Below, piece after piece: positions 1 through 6,700 of a DNA stretch of 7,204 nucleotides. Origin of the DNA: Methanosarcinales archaeon (GTDB taxonomy: Archaea > Halobacteriota > Syntropharchaeia > Alkanophagales > Methanospirareceae); NCBI GenBank assembly GCA_025464425.1, contig JAODGV010000128.1:1-7204 (forward strand). Direction: 5' to 3'. The notes beneath the pieces were generated by a model that saw nothing but the letters and a program-made list of their open reading frames with translations, was not told the origin of the DNA and did no database searches. A program made the translations under genes and the position numbers. Position 1 is the first letter of the stretch, and every line of letters starts with the position of its first letter.

Positions 1-1
1 A

Positions 2-769
2 TTATCGCCGCTTTACCACCCGCGCCACCTCACCCTGTGCCTTCGCACCTTCATGTAAGCCCGGCAACCGAACGGAAAAAGAGGTTCGGTATATGTTCCT
101 GCCATCTTTTCTGCCGTATAACTTACGGCTCTCTGTGAAACTACCACCTAACTGCATCACTATCTTCCGGGCGATATTGCGACCGCAGTTCATGCTGCTT
201 ACGTATATGTCCAGCCCATACCTCAATATCCGCTGTCTGGATATGAATTCCGGCTCTTCTAATGCCGATTGTGCGATTTCAGAGGCTGTTATTAGTTCCT
301 CTTCCGTTGGCACCCGGTTTTGAGCGCGTACCTGTACTATGGCGACGTAATAGCCACCTGCTATCCTGTTACATCGATCGCAGCTACCGGTCTTTATATT
401 CAGCCCTATCTCTCCCGTCTGGTCTGCTACCACACCCTTTATCTCCGCTTTCACCCTCACCAATGCTCTTCTATCATCCGTGTCTATAACCTCAACATCA
501 CACCGTATGTCCCCATATCTCCGCCTCAGGTGCTTCTTTACTGAATATATCACCGCATCTTCTATACTGGTCTTCTCACCACCCCTGAAGTAAGTACCGC
601 AGCTCCTGCACAGCATCAGACGCACACGCATCGCCTTCGGGTCAATCAATTTTATAGTACGGAGGAAACATTCCGGGCAGATGGAGTCTATAAACTCCTC
701 TGTCTCCCTGCCACACTGTGGGCAGAACTTCTTCCATTTGCTTCCCGCTTCCTTTTTATACACATTCAT
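2..769 (-). CDS. nmd3: NMD3-family ribosomal large-subunit maturation/export factor, short C-terminus
   Basis: 255 residues with a stop codon at bases 2-4. NMD3 binds the 60S/50S subunit; in eukaryotes it is the export adaptor, and in archaea a role in late large-subunit assembly is inferred. The N-terminal part has the family's four CxxC pairs, presumably binding zinc: C16/C19, C31/C34, C54/C57 and C130/C133. Residues 184-206 (GLDIYVSSMNCGRNIARKIV region) and the RTSFSVRLP segment at 228-236 are typical of the family. Many archaeal members continue after this RLP segment into an eIF5A/OB-like domain. Here the protein stops about 19 residues later, so it is either a short form or frameshifted at the window edge. 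The ATG overlaps the nreA stop codon as ATGA (4 nt). No good SD is seen, so translation probably depends on coupling to nreA. It is the last visible gene of the DUF373-nreA-nmd3 operon. Confidence 0.88.
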   Translation of the reverse strand: MNVYKKEAGSKWKKFCPQCGRETEEFIDSICPECFLRTIKLIDPKAMRVRLMLCRSCGTYFRGGEKTSIEDAVIYSVKKHLRRRYGDIRCDVEVIDTDDRRALVRVKAEIKGVVADQTGEIGLNIKTGSCDRCNRIAGGYYVAIVQVRAQNRVPTEEELITASEIAQSALEEPEFISRQRILRYGLDIYVSSMNCGRNIARKIVMQLGGSFTESRKLYGRKDGRNIYRTSFSVRLPGLHEGAKAQGEVARVVKRR

Positions 770-1956
770 CGCCAGTAGCTATCAAGCCTTCTCTGCCCAA
801 TTATTCTACTCTTTGCCTTCAGTACCTCTATATCTGATATCAAACGCGAATTAATATAGGTTAATGCCTCTTCCAGTCGCTGGAACTTCTCCGCGCGTCT
901 CCTGAACGCATCCCTCATCGTCTCCCTGACAACCCATACACCGAGCGGAAGAACGTAACTGGGCTCTATCTCTCTGAAGACAACCACACCCGCCTGGCGC
1001 CCCATTCGTGATAACGCTTCTGCAACTGCCAGTCGTGCTGCATAATAGCCCCCGCCTTCATCTGCGGCATATCTCTTCCTCCCATTGTACGCTTCGTACT
1101 CCTCCAGTATCGTACTCTTTCCCATGCTCCATACTGAGCCAGAGAACCATATCTCAAAATTCTCAAATTCAAACAGAGAGGGTAGCAGAAGGATCACGAA
1201 ACGGTTACCGAGATGCACCGATTCATATACCAGAAACGAATCTAATGGTGGATATTCCTTCAGCTTCGATGCGAGATACCTGAACACGATATCATCAGTT
1301 GCTGTGATGCTCCATCTTGTCGGAACCAGCTTCTTACTTCTATTCCTGCCAAGTATGCCCGCAGATAAAATCTCAGATAGCTTATAGACATCCATGCCAG
1401 TGTCATATAGCATATTCACCGCTTCCACTGCTTTCAAATCATCAGTGACGATACGTTCAACCTTCTTTGGTATCCTGGGATTCTCCACCACTCGCATATT
1501 CTCAACCCGTACAGTGGCGCCAGTGGGCGGTAGAATCTCAGAGAACGAGAATTTAAATACGGGCTTGCTACCAAAGCGCAATTCGACATCGGTAGGGCGT
1601 TCCGCCATCGCTAATTCCCGCAGATCTGAAATAAAACCCGATTTTGCCCCGATATGTTCGGGCTTTCTCGCCCGTAATGTTGCACCACGCAATTCTACCA
1701 GCTTTGGTATACCCACAGCAAGCCATTCCGCAGGATGTGCCACAGATAACTCCAGATCGGCATGGTCCTGTACCACCGTTAGAGGACCCACACCCACCTG
1801 CGGATAGCCCATCCTGCCGATGAATACAGAAGTTGAGGGTCCGAAGAAATCTTCGCTCAAGTCAGACTGCCTCCTCAATATCGCATTCAGTATGGGGCAC
1901 GATTTCAATCCGCACAATAATCGCGAACCTTTACAGACCGCACATAAACCGCGCAT
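766..1956 (-). CDS. nreA: NreA-type archaeal DNA repair protein with C-terminal PCNA-interaction motif
   Basis: 396 residues matching the archaeal Nre family (DUF650 N-terminal plus DUF651 C-terminal regions). Genetic work on Haloferax NreA links the family to repair of DNA damage such as that from mitomycin C, with PCNA as partner. A putative zinc site lies at the N-terminus: C5, C8, C15, C20 in the context KGSRLLCG...CPI. Conserved blocks are SVFIGRMGYPQVGVGPL (43-59), GILGRNRSKKLVPTRWSITA (200-219) and an EEYEAYNGRKRYA..EGGGYYAARLAV block (285-311). The last nine residues, QRRLDSYWR (388-396), fit a PIP box, Q-x-x-L-x-x-(aromatic)-(aromatic), at the extreme C-terminus. This ATG starts right before the Cys motif and has GAGG 7 nt upstream. 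It overlaps the DUF373 stop codon by 1 nt and the nmd3 start by 4 nt, so it is the middle gene of a translationally coupled operon. The enzymatic activity, if any, is unknown. Confidence 0.93.
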   Translation of the reverse strand: MRGLCAVCKGSRLLCGLKSCPILNAILRRQSDLSEDFFGPSTSVFIGRMGYPQVGVGPLTVVQDHADLELSVAHPAEWLAVGIPKLVELRGATLRARKPEHIGAKSGFISDLRELAMAERPTDVELRFGSKPVFKFSFSEILPPTGATVRVENMRVVENPRIPKKVERIVTDDLKAVEAVNMLYDTGMDVYKLSEILSAGILGRNRSKKLVPTRWSITATDDIVFRYLASKLKEYPPLDSFLVYESVHLGNRFVILLLPSLFEFENFEIWFSGSVWSMGKSTILEEYEAYNGRKRYAADEGGGYYAARLAVAEALSRMGRQAGVVVFREIEPSYVLPLGVWVVRETMRDAFRRRAEKFQRLEEALTYINSRLISDIEVLKAKSRIIGQRRLDSYWR

Positions 1957-3077
1957 TATTCTTCCTCAACTTCTAATCCCATATCTCTCCCCTCTTTGCT
2001 CACTATTGTCCTTACATACCCTGAGATCTTGACGCCTGTAAGTGAGAGTATAATCGCTCCGAGCAGAGCTAAGAACAGGGTCTGATACGCCACTGGATAA
2101 TTACCCTCATTTAGCAATAATATGCCCTCGCTGCCGCCCCAGACTATAATTCCGGAGGCAATAACAGAGAAGAGTATCGTCCAGTGTGCCACTATTAGCT
2201 CACCTTCTATAAGCATGCACATCATCTTACCACATAGAGGAACGAGTATCGCACCTACATACCACCATATAGCATACTTGACGAAGACCACGCCGGGCAA
2301 TAAAAACCCGCCTATCTCCGGCGGCATATTTGTATAAAAATCCCAGCTCCATGCCATGCCCTGGAACGTGCCTACGAGCACAAAGATGACCGAAGCAATG
2401 TATGTGACAAGCGATATTCTACCACTGTACAATGACAGCTTTATCAGCTCCAGTAAGTCCTTCAACAGGCTCTCCCGACCAAAACCCTTCAACAGTATGT
2501 ATATCCCGACAACCCCAAGGATCAGACCTATCGCCTTATCCGATAGTTCGAATATCAGAGACAGTGCTAAGAGGAAGAGAATCAACCCGATGGGCGGCAG
2601 GAATGTGTGAGAGAACTTCGGGTCCTCTATCATCTTCTTCATCATATAAAAGGTACTCTCCAATGGCTCGCTCTGTCTCACAACCACTCGCTGTACGGAA
2701 TCTATCTTCACCCGCGACTGGAATATCGGTATGATGGCTTCGTCCTCCGCACCGTCACTCACCAGTATTACAGAATCTGCATTCGTGCGTGTAAGCACTT
2801 TATCCAGTTCCTCCCCTATCTTCAGATCCGCATCCACTCCGAGATTCTTATCGCCCGCGATCAATGCGATTTCCACTGCCTCATTCCGCGATTTCAAATC
2901 GTCGTATATCTTTATAGCCCCGAATATCGCATTAATATCCGAATCTTCGGAATCTTCAAGTCCGAGTCTTGTAGCCGCCTCTATACTTCGCTCTCTACCA
3001 ACAATTGGCGTTTCTAAACCCGTCTTCTCACCTATGTCATTGTCCCTATCCACACAAATAACAAGCGTGCGCACCAA
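1956..3077 (-). CDS. DUF373 family membrane protein of unknown function
   Basis: 373 residues, recognised as the archaeal DUF373 family; no function is established. Residues 1-155 form a soluble, acidic N-terminal domain starting VICVDRDNDIGEKTG (7-21) with D10, D12 and D14. It also has an EDSEDSDINAIFGAIKIYDD block (41-60) and VSDGAEDEAIIP (106-117). These clustered acidic residues suggest metal or phosphate-ligand binding, which is inference only. From about 159 to 350 there are roughly six hydrophobic helices (near 160-177, 182-198, 221-240, 257-281, 296-314, 331-349), followed by a charged tail ending EVEEE. Start choice: TTG at 3077-3075 has GGGAGGT 9 nt upstream; the next codon is GTG, 12 nt from the SD and therefore less likely. 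It has its own BRE/TATA element and leads the operon with nreA and nmd3. Base composition matches its neighbours. Confidence 0.87.
   Translation of the reverse strand: MVRTLVICVDRDNDIGEKTGLETPIVGRERSIEAATRLGLEDSEDSDINAIFGAIKIYDDLKSRNEAVEIALIAGDKNLGVDADLKIGEELDKVLTRTNADSVILVSDGAEDEAIIPIFQSRVKIDSVQRVVVRQSEPLESTFYMMKKMIEDPKFSHTFLPPIGLILFLLALSLIFELSDKAIGLILGVVGIYILLKGFGRESLLKDLLELIKLSLYSGRISLVTYIASVIFVLVGTFQGMAWSWDFYTNMPPEIGGFLLPGVVFVKYAIWWYVGAILVPLCGKMMCMLIEGELIVAHWTILFSVIASGIIVWGGSEGILLLNEGNYPVAYQTLFLALLGAIILSLTGVKISGYVRTIVSKEGRDMGLEVEEE
1964..1967 (-). promoter_or_regulatory. Shine-Dalgarno site of nreA
   Basis: On the minus strand GAGG lies 7 nt before the nreA ATG, inside the last codons of the DUF373 gene. 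It supports this ATG as the true start and indicates independent ribosome loading as well as coupling at the TAATG junction. Confidence 0.6.
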
Positions 3078-3086
3078 TACCAGTTA

Positions 3087-3093
3087 ACCTCCC
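3087..3093 (-). promoter_or_regulatory. Strong Shine-Dalgarno deciding the TTG start of the DUF373 gene
   Basis: GGGAGGT on the minus strand is complementary to the archaeal 16S 3' end. It is 9 nt from TTG (3077) and 12 nt from the adjacent GTG (3074). The spacing favours TTG. Confidence 0.7.
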
Positions 3094-3116
3094 TTTGTTC
3101 TAAATAGCATTTATTG

Positions 3117-3130
3117 CATTTAAAGTTTCC
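3117..3130 (-). promoter_or_regulatory. BRE/TATA promoter of the DUF373-nreA-nmd3 operon
   Basis: The minus strand reads GGAAACTTTAAATG, a purine-rich BRE directly followed by a TATA box, in the 81-nt gap after the phosphoribosyltransferase stop codon. Transcription would be expected to start about 25 nt downstream, near 3095. That gives a leader of roughly 18 nt that still contains the SD. The positions are predicted by eye. Confidence 0.6.
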
Positions 3131-3158
3131 TGTACATGACATGGAACATTATGCACTT

Positions 3159-3854
3159 TCACTTAAACAATACCCAGCGTAGCTTACCTCCACGGTCCTC
3201 CCTGCTCATCTTACCGTGAAATACCATGTTCTCCAGAATCTCACTCAGCAGATGATAGGGTACATACAGATCGTACTCCTCCTTCATCTTATCCCTTATT
3301 TCTTCCAGAGTCGCACTACCCCCGTTCTTCAGCATCACCCTCGACACCAGTTCCATAACGTCCTCATGAACACTCCATGGGTATATAATCCAGCGCCATT
3401 CTGTCATTAGCTCGCCATAGAAGTCAGGCACAAACGATGAAGTGGTCTTATGATGCATAGCTGCGGTCTTCACATCCGCCGGTTCGAACGATCGGACATA
3501 ATCAAGCACGAGCCTTATACTCTCTCCCGTATCGGTCACATCATCTGCGATTAACACCCGCCTGCCGTTAAGCTTATGCTTTGCATCATCATCAAGCCCG
3601 TATTTCAGCTCCGCTCTACCTGTAACCGTAGCAGTCACGCCCCAGTGTTCCATCTTCAGGCTGAATAAATCCTTGACCAGCAAGAAGTCACACAATACTC
3701 GCGCTAAATGCCAGCCACCCCGTGCCACACCTATAATCACATCAGGCATGAAACCCGTTGCTTTTATTCGGTTGCTGACATCCCTGCAGAGATCATACGC
3801 ATAACACCAGTCAACAAACAGACAGGTGAATCGCTCTTTGCCTCTGCCTCTCAT
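3159..3854 (-). CDS. Purine-type phosphoribosyltransferase with C-terminal helical/winged-helix-like extension
   Basis: 231 residues of the type I phosphoribosyltransferase fold, closest by motif to the archaeal COG2236 hypoxanthine/xanthine-guanine-type enzymes, which join PRPP to a purine base in cytoplasmic salvage. The PRPP-binding signature is VLIADDVTDTGES (100-112): a hydrophobic strand, the acidic pair DD and the TDTGES loop. An upstream IIGVARGGW loop is at 40-48. WRWIIYPWSVHED (153-165) is typical of this archaeal group. Residues about 166-231 form helices ending in a basic RGGKLRWVLF strand pair and could be a small winged helix; their role is unknown. Base specificity cannot be read from the sequence. 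ATG is the only plausible start, but a GGTGAG motif directly abuts it, so this SD-like match is badly spaced. It lies between trm1 (85 nt upstream) and the DUF373 operon (81 nt downstream), and has its own TATA box. Confidence 0.85.
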   Translation of the reverse strand: MRGRGKERFTCLFVDWCYAYDLCRDVSNRIKATGFMPDVIIGVARGGWHLARVLCDFLLVKDLFSLKMEHWGVTATVTGRAELKYGLDDDAKHKLNGRRVLIADDVTDTGESIRLVLDYVRSFEPADVKTAAMHHKTTSSFVPDFYGELMTEWRWIIYPWSVHEDVMELVSRVMLKNGGSATLEEIRDKMKEEYDLYVPYHLLSEILENMVFHGKMSREDRGGKLRWVLFK

Positions 3855-3886
3855 CTCACCAATATCTTAGTTTAGTTGAATGATGA

Positions 3887-3897
3887 TTAATTTAAAA
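3887..3897 (-). promoter_or_regulatory. TATA box of the phosphoribosyltransferase gene
   Basis: The minus strand reads TTTTAAATTAA, centred about 38 nt before the ATG. The predicted transcription start near 3866 leaves a short leader of about 12 nt. No clear T-rich terminator for trm1 is seen between 3855 and 3939, so trm1 readthrough is also possible. Confidence 0.5.
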
Positions 3898-3939
3898 CCT
3901 GGTTTCGTTACATAGCTATTATTACCACATAAAGTTGCA

Positions 3940-5061
3940 TCAACGGTCCCGGGATGGCTGATTTAAATATTTATTGTGGCGGTTAAGCATGCTCTTTATC
4001 TCCTCTATGCCCGCTTCTGTCTTGAAGCCCGTATCGGAGAAATGAGTTCTGCTCGCTTCGTAGCCAGATGCACGCAGAGCATCGATGAGATACTGAAGAG
4101 GTGGTGGTGAAATCTTCAAAATTTTGCATATATTATGGTATTCATAGTAAAACGGTATGTCCAGTTCGTTCATGCAGGTCTCAACAAGCTTCATAGCTTC
4201 TCGTTTCCTGCCCATCTCACGCGTTCTCAACTCATTACATACCTTAGCACAGAATTTATCATCTTTTATCGGTGCCAGATACAGCGGACCTGCAACTTTC
4301 AATTTGCCACCGCAAATATCACACCGCTCGTTTATACCCAGCAGTTCGTGAACCGCGAATCTATTACCACACGAGAAGCAATGAATGATGAACCCAAGCC
4401 TCTGCATACATTCATCTGCTCGTTTCGCACCCCTATCCACACGTGCTATAATCCGCACGAAATGGCTCTTGGAATAGCTCAATAAAGGCTGTATCGCCTT
4501 ATCATATCTGCACAGGTCTCTTGTCACACGTCCGAGCAGTATTCGCGTCGCCATCTCCTTATGGTATTCGGTATTCAATGCCCTGGCGGCATATCGCCTC
4601 AAGCCGCTGGTATGTGCACCGCACAGTGGCGCAGTATCCGTGGCGGTTACCAGAATCAATCTATTTGCCGATCGCGCTACGGAATCGAGGAAATGTACCG
4701 GCGATCCAAAAGGGTCTATATCAATGATATCATACCTGTGCCGGTACATAAGTACATTTGCATCCTCGTTAAACAGTTCCGCTTCTATACCGTTCAGCTC
4801 CATATTGCGCTTGATCACCTCATAAGCCTCTTTGCTCCTGTCATTAAGTACGACCGGCAAGCCTACCTCGTTCGCTACCCGGATACCTCGCACGCCAGTA
4901 CCGGCGAGTGCATCGAGATAGACCATTCGTGTTGCGAGAGCAGCGATCGCCGCTATGTCTATGTCGCGGCAGAGTTCCATCATGGGGTTATAAAACAGTG
5001 ATTTCGTAGCTCGGACTGGTACCAGTAACTTCGTACTGCCCTCCACACGTTCCAGGAGCAT
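3940..5061 (-). CDS. trm1: tRNA (guanine(26)-N2)-dimethyltransferase Trm1
   Basis: 373 residues, close to the usual length of archaeal Trm1. The enzyme uses S-adenosylmethionine to make N2,N2-dimethylguanosine at tRNA position 26. Visible motifs, in order: EGSTKLLVP (7-15), LFYNPMMELCRDI (22-34), the SAM-binding LDALAGTGVRGIR (49-61), acidic VLND (71-74) for the SAM ribose, the catalytic-type DIDPFGSP (114-121) and ATDTAPLCG (140-148). A four-cysteine zinc site sits in the C-terminal half (C228, C231, C247, C250). The end carries the typical SRTHFSDTGFKTEA segment (337-350). The ATG chosen keeps the conserved N-terminus; AGGAGGT lies directly against it with no spacer, and a GTG at codon 6 is the only nearby alternative apart from CTG at codon 3. 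It is divergent from trpE. The TATA box upstream suggests an almost leaderless mRNA. Confidence 0.95.
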   Translation of the reverse strand: MLLERVEGSTKLLVPVRATKSLFYNPMMELCRDIDIAAIAALATRMVYLDALAGTGVRGIRVANEVGLPVVLNDRSKEAYEVIKRNMELNGIEAELFNEDANVLMYRHRYDIIDIDPFGSPVHFLDSVARSANRLILVTATDTAPLCGAHTSGLRRYAARALNTEYHKEMATRILLGRVTRDLCRYDKAIQPLLSYSKSHFVRIIARVDRGAKRADECMQRLGFIIHCFSCGNRFAVHELLGINERCDICGGKLKVAGPLYLAPIKDDKFCAKVCNELRTREMGRKREAMKLVETCMNELDIPFYYEYHNICKILKISPPPLQYLIDALRASGYEASRTHFSDTGFKTEAGIEEIKSMLNRHNKYLNQPSRDR

Positions 5062-5086
5062 ACCTCCTGAATAAGTTGCGGTAATA

Positions 5087-5098
5087 GATAAATATGAA
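5087..5098 (-). promoter_or_regulatory. Probable TATA box of trm1
   Basis: The minus strand reads TTCATATTTATC, centred about 30 nt before the trm1 ATG. The expected transcription start (about 5065) is only a few nucleotides before the start codon, so the mRNA would be leaderless or nearly so. It shares the 100-bp intergenic region with the trpE promoter. Confidence 0.45.
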
Positions 5099-5112
5099 CT
5101 GAGTCACAACAA

Positions 5113-5158
5113 TGTGCATCAAAGTATTTATATGTACAATATGCATGTATTTTGTACG
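5113..5158 (+). promoter_or_regulatory. Three 20-bp-spaced TGTACA-like boxes, candidate tryptophan operator (TRP boxes)
   Basis: TGTGCA starts at 5113, TGTACA at 5133 and TGTACG at 5153, exactly 20 bp apart, about two helical turns. The first lies before the trpE TATA box, the second abuts its downstream edge and the third covers the predicted transcription start. Bases 5134-5157 also form an imperfect palindrome (arms GTACAA / TTGTAC, 20 of 24 positions symmetric). In Methanothermobacter the repressor TrpY binds TRP boxes of consensus TGTACA in front of trpE; a similar role here is inference. Confidence 0.55.
5119..5134 (+). promoter_or_regulatory. BRE/TATA promoter of trpE
   Basis: An A-rich BRE-like stretch (ATCAAAG part) is followed by TATTTATAT at 5125-5133, centred 33 nt before the ATG at 5162. 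The predicted start of transcription, about 5155, leaves a leader of only a few bases. The box lies inside the reading frame that extends upstream to a GTG at 5114, which argues against that upstream start. Confidence 0.6.
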
Positions 5159-5161
5159 ACA

Positions 5162-6700
5162 ATGCTGGAAGAAGAGTTTGTAACATGCAATAGCGGCGTG
5201 AGATTCAGGCGAATAAGGAAGAGGATACCTTACAGCTCGTTCGAATCGTTCTTCGAGCGCGTGAGGAATCGAGGTATCATACTGGAATCTGCGGAGATAG
5301 CGCCGATATATGGGCGATTGAGCCTGATACTGATTGATCCGCCACTGCGTATAACCGGCAAGAACGATAGATTTGAGCTCATAGCACTCAACGAACACGG
5401 TAAGCACATACTCGCACTCATGAAACCCTCGCTATTCTGGTACGCAACCGATATTGAGGTGCACGAGGACGCTATTACCGGCCATGTAACACGTGAGAAT
5501 CTATTGTATGAGGAGCGAAGGAGATTCAAGCAGAAGAATATATCGTATGTTATAAGGACATTACTCGATTTCTTCGCCTGTGACGACCGTTTTCTGGGGC
5601 TGTATGGCGTTTTCTCCTATGATTTCGTACGATTATTTGAGGACATACCTGAGCTACATGAGGATGATGGTATACCGGATTTCAACCTCTTCCTACCCGA
5701 TTACATAGTTTATTTCGAGCATCTCAAGGAGCATGCCGAATCGGTTTTATATGATTTCCGCGATTTTGAACGCGAAGCTGAGGATTTATTCGCGCTGCGG
5801 GTTGCAAAAGAAGCAGTAAATGATACTGTTGTGCGTAAAGTCAACAGATCAGAGTGTTCAAAGCGTGCAATTACGGAGCGCGAGTACGTGGAGATGGTTA
5901 AGAGAGCGAAGGATGAGATTCGAAAGGGCGAGATATTTGAGATTGTACTCTCGCATTCACGATATTTCAGGGTGGATGTACCACCGATAGAGCTGTATCG
6001 CAAATTCCGTACGGTGAATCCTTCACCTTATCTGTTCTACGTCAATTTCGGTGATGAGTGCCTTGTAGGCGCATCGCCCGAGATGTTCCTCCGTGTAGAA
6101 CGCAACAGGGTGCAGACGAGACCTATTTCCGGCACTATCGAGCGAGGAGCGAATCCAATAGAGGATTATGAGAAGATGATGCAGTTACTGAATTCCGAGA
6201 AGGAGAAATCAGAACTGGATATGCTGATAGATTTAGCGCGTAACGATATCGCACGGGTCTGCAAGCCCGGTGTGGAGGTTCGTGATTACCGGTTTGTGGA
6301 GAAGTACTCGGCGGTGATGCATACAGTGGCGCATGTTGAGGGTGTACTCGACACAACGAACTTCGAGCCGTTTGATGCGTTCATCGTGTCATTAAACGCA
6401 GGAACCCTTACAGGTGCACCCAAAGTCGCGGCAATGCAACTCATTGAACGATTCGAGAATTCACGCCGGGGTTATTATGGCGGTAATGTGGGCTATATCA
6501 CCTTCTCGGGCAATCTGGACTTCGGTATCATTATACGAACCGCGTACATACATGACGGCATTGCTGAGATACGTGTTGGTGCCACCATACTGTATGATTC
6601 ACAGCCTGAGAGCGAATGGAAAGAAACGATGGATAAAGGTAAAGCGTTCTTCAAGATAATAGGGGGTGATGAGAAAGATGCTGAAGATATTCATGGTTGA
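5162..6700 (+). CDS. trpE: Anthranilate synthase component I (TrpE), feedback-sensitive form
   Basis: 512 residues from the ATG at 5162. With TrpG it converts chorismate and glutamine to anthranilate, the first step of tryptophan synthesis. The N-terminal domain carries LES (41-43) and the catalytic domain NPSPY (286-290), both known parts of the tryptophan inhibitor site. Chorismate/Mg-site blocks are VGASPEMFLRV (302-312), RPISGTIERG (320-329), DLARNDIARVCKPG (357-370), YSAVMHTVAHVEG (382-394), GTLTGAPKVAAMQ (414-426) and RGYYGGNVGY (436-445). The open frame continues upstream to a GTG at 5114, but that segment contains the TATA box, so it is excluded. No SD precedes 5162, so leaderless translation is likely. 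LNSEKEKSELDM (343-354), the GYYGG region and DGIAEIRVGATILYDS (465-480) look more like proteobacterial or fused TrpEG proteins than the usual archaeal TrpE. It overlaps trpG by 23 nt. Confidence 0.93.
   Translation: MLEEEFVTCNSGVRFRRIRKRIPYSSFESFFERVRNRGIILESAEIAPIYGRLSLILIDPPLRITGKNDRFELIALNEHGKHILALMKPSLFWYATDIEVHEDAITGHVTRENLLYEERRRFKQKNISYVIRTLLDFFACDDRFLGLYGVFSYDFVRLFEDIPELHEDDGIPDFNLFLPDYIVYFEHLKEHAESVLYDFRDFEREAEDLFALRVAKEAVNDTVVRKVNRSECSKRAITEREYVEMVKRAKDEIRKGEIFEIVLSHSRYFRVDVPPIELYRKFRTVNPSPYLFYVNFGDECLVGASPEMFLRVERNRVQTRPISGTIERGANPIEDYEKMMQLLNSEKEKSELDMLIDLARNDIARVCKPGVEVRDYRFVEKYSAVMHTVAHVEGVLDTTNFEPFDAFIVSLNAGTLTGAPKVAAMQLIERFENSRRGYYGGNVGYITFSGNLDFGIIIRTAYIHDGIAEIRVGATILYDSQPESEWKETMDKGKAFFKIIGGDEKDAEDIHG
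6662..6670 (+). promoter_or_regulatory. Strong Shine-Dalgarno of trpG inside the trpE 3' end
   Basis: GGGGGTGAT lies 7 nt before the ATG at 6678 and matches the archaeal anti-SD well. It selects this ATG over the in-frame ATG at 6693 and allows independent loading for balanced synthesis of the two subunits. Confidence 0.75.

Noticed and set aside
1394..1807. 137-codon open frame on the plus strand opposite nreA
   Set aside because: It lies wholly antisense to conserved nreA motifs, its protein is Ser/Thr/Arg-rich with no family features, and no promoter or SD supports it.
2426..2431. TGTACA hexamer inside the DUF373 gene as another TRP box
   Set aside because: It is a single copy within coding sequence, away from any promoter; about two such hexamers are expected by chance in 7.2 kb.
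3855..3939. Transcription terminator after trm1
   Set aside because: No oligo-T run or stable hairpin is seen on the minus strand in this gap.
4561..5001. 146-codon open frame on the plus strand opposite trm1
   Set aside because: It is antisense to the conserved SAM-binding half of Trm1 and its composition is typical of a shadow frame.
5114..5161. Upstream extension of trpE to a GTG start, or a tryptophan leader peptide for attenuation
   Set aside because: The extension contains the TATA box and operator boxes, has no Trp codons, and is in frame with trpE with no stop, so there is no separate leader peptide.
4988..5407. 139-codon minus-strand open frame crossing the trm1-trpE promoter region
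   Set aside because: It covers both promoters and overlaps the N-termini of trm1 and trpE; no motif is recognisable.
6693..6695. Second in-frame ATG as the trpG start
   Set aside because: The ATG at 6678 has an ideal SD at 7 nt and gives the normal family N-terminus; the later ATG would remove the first beta strand.
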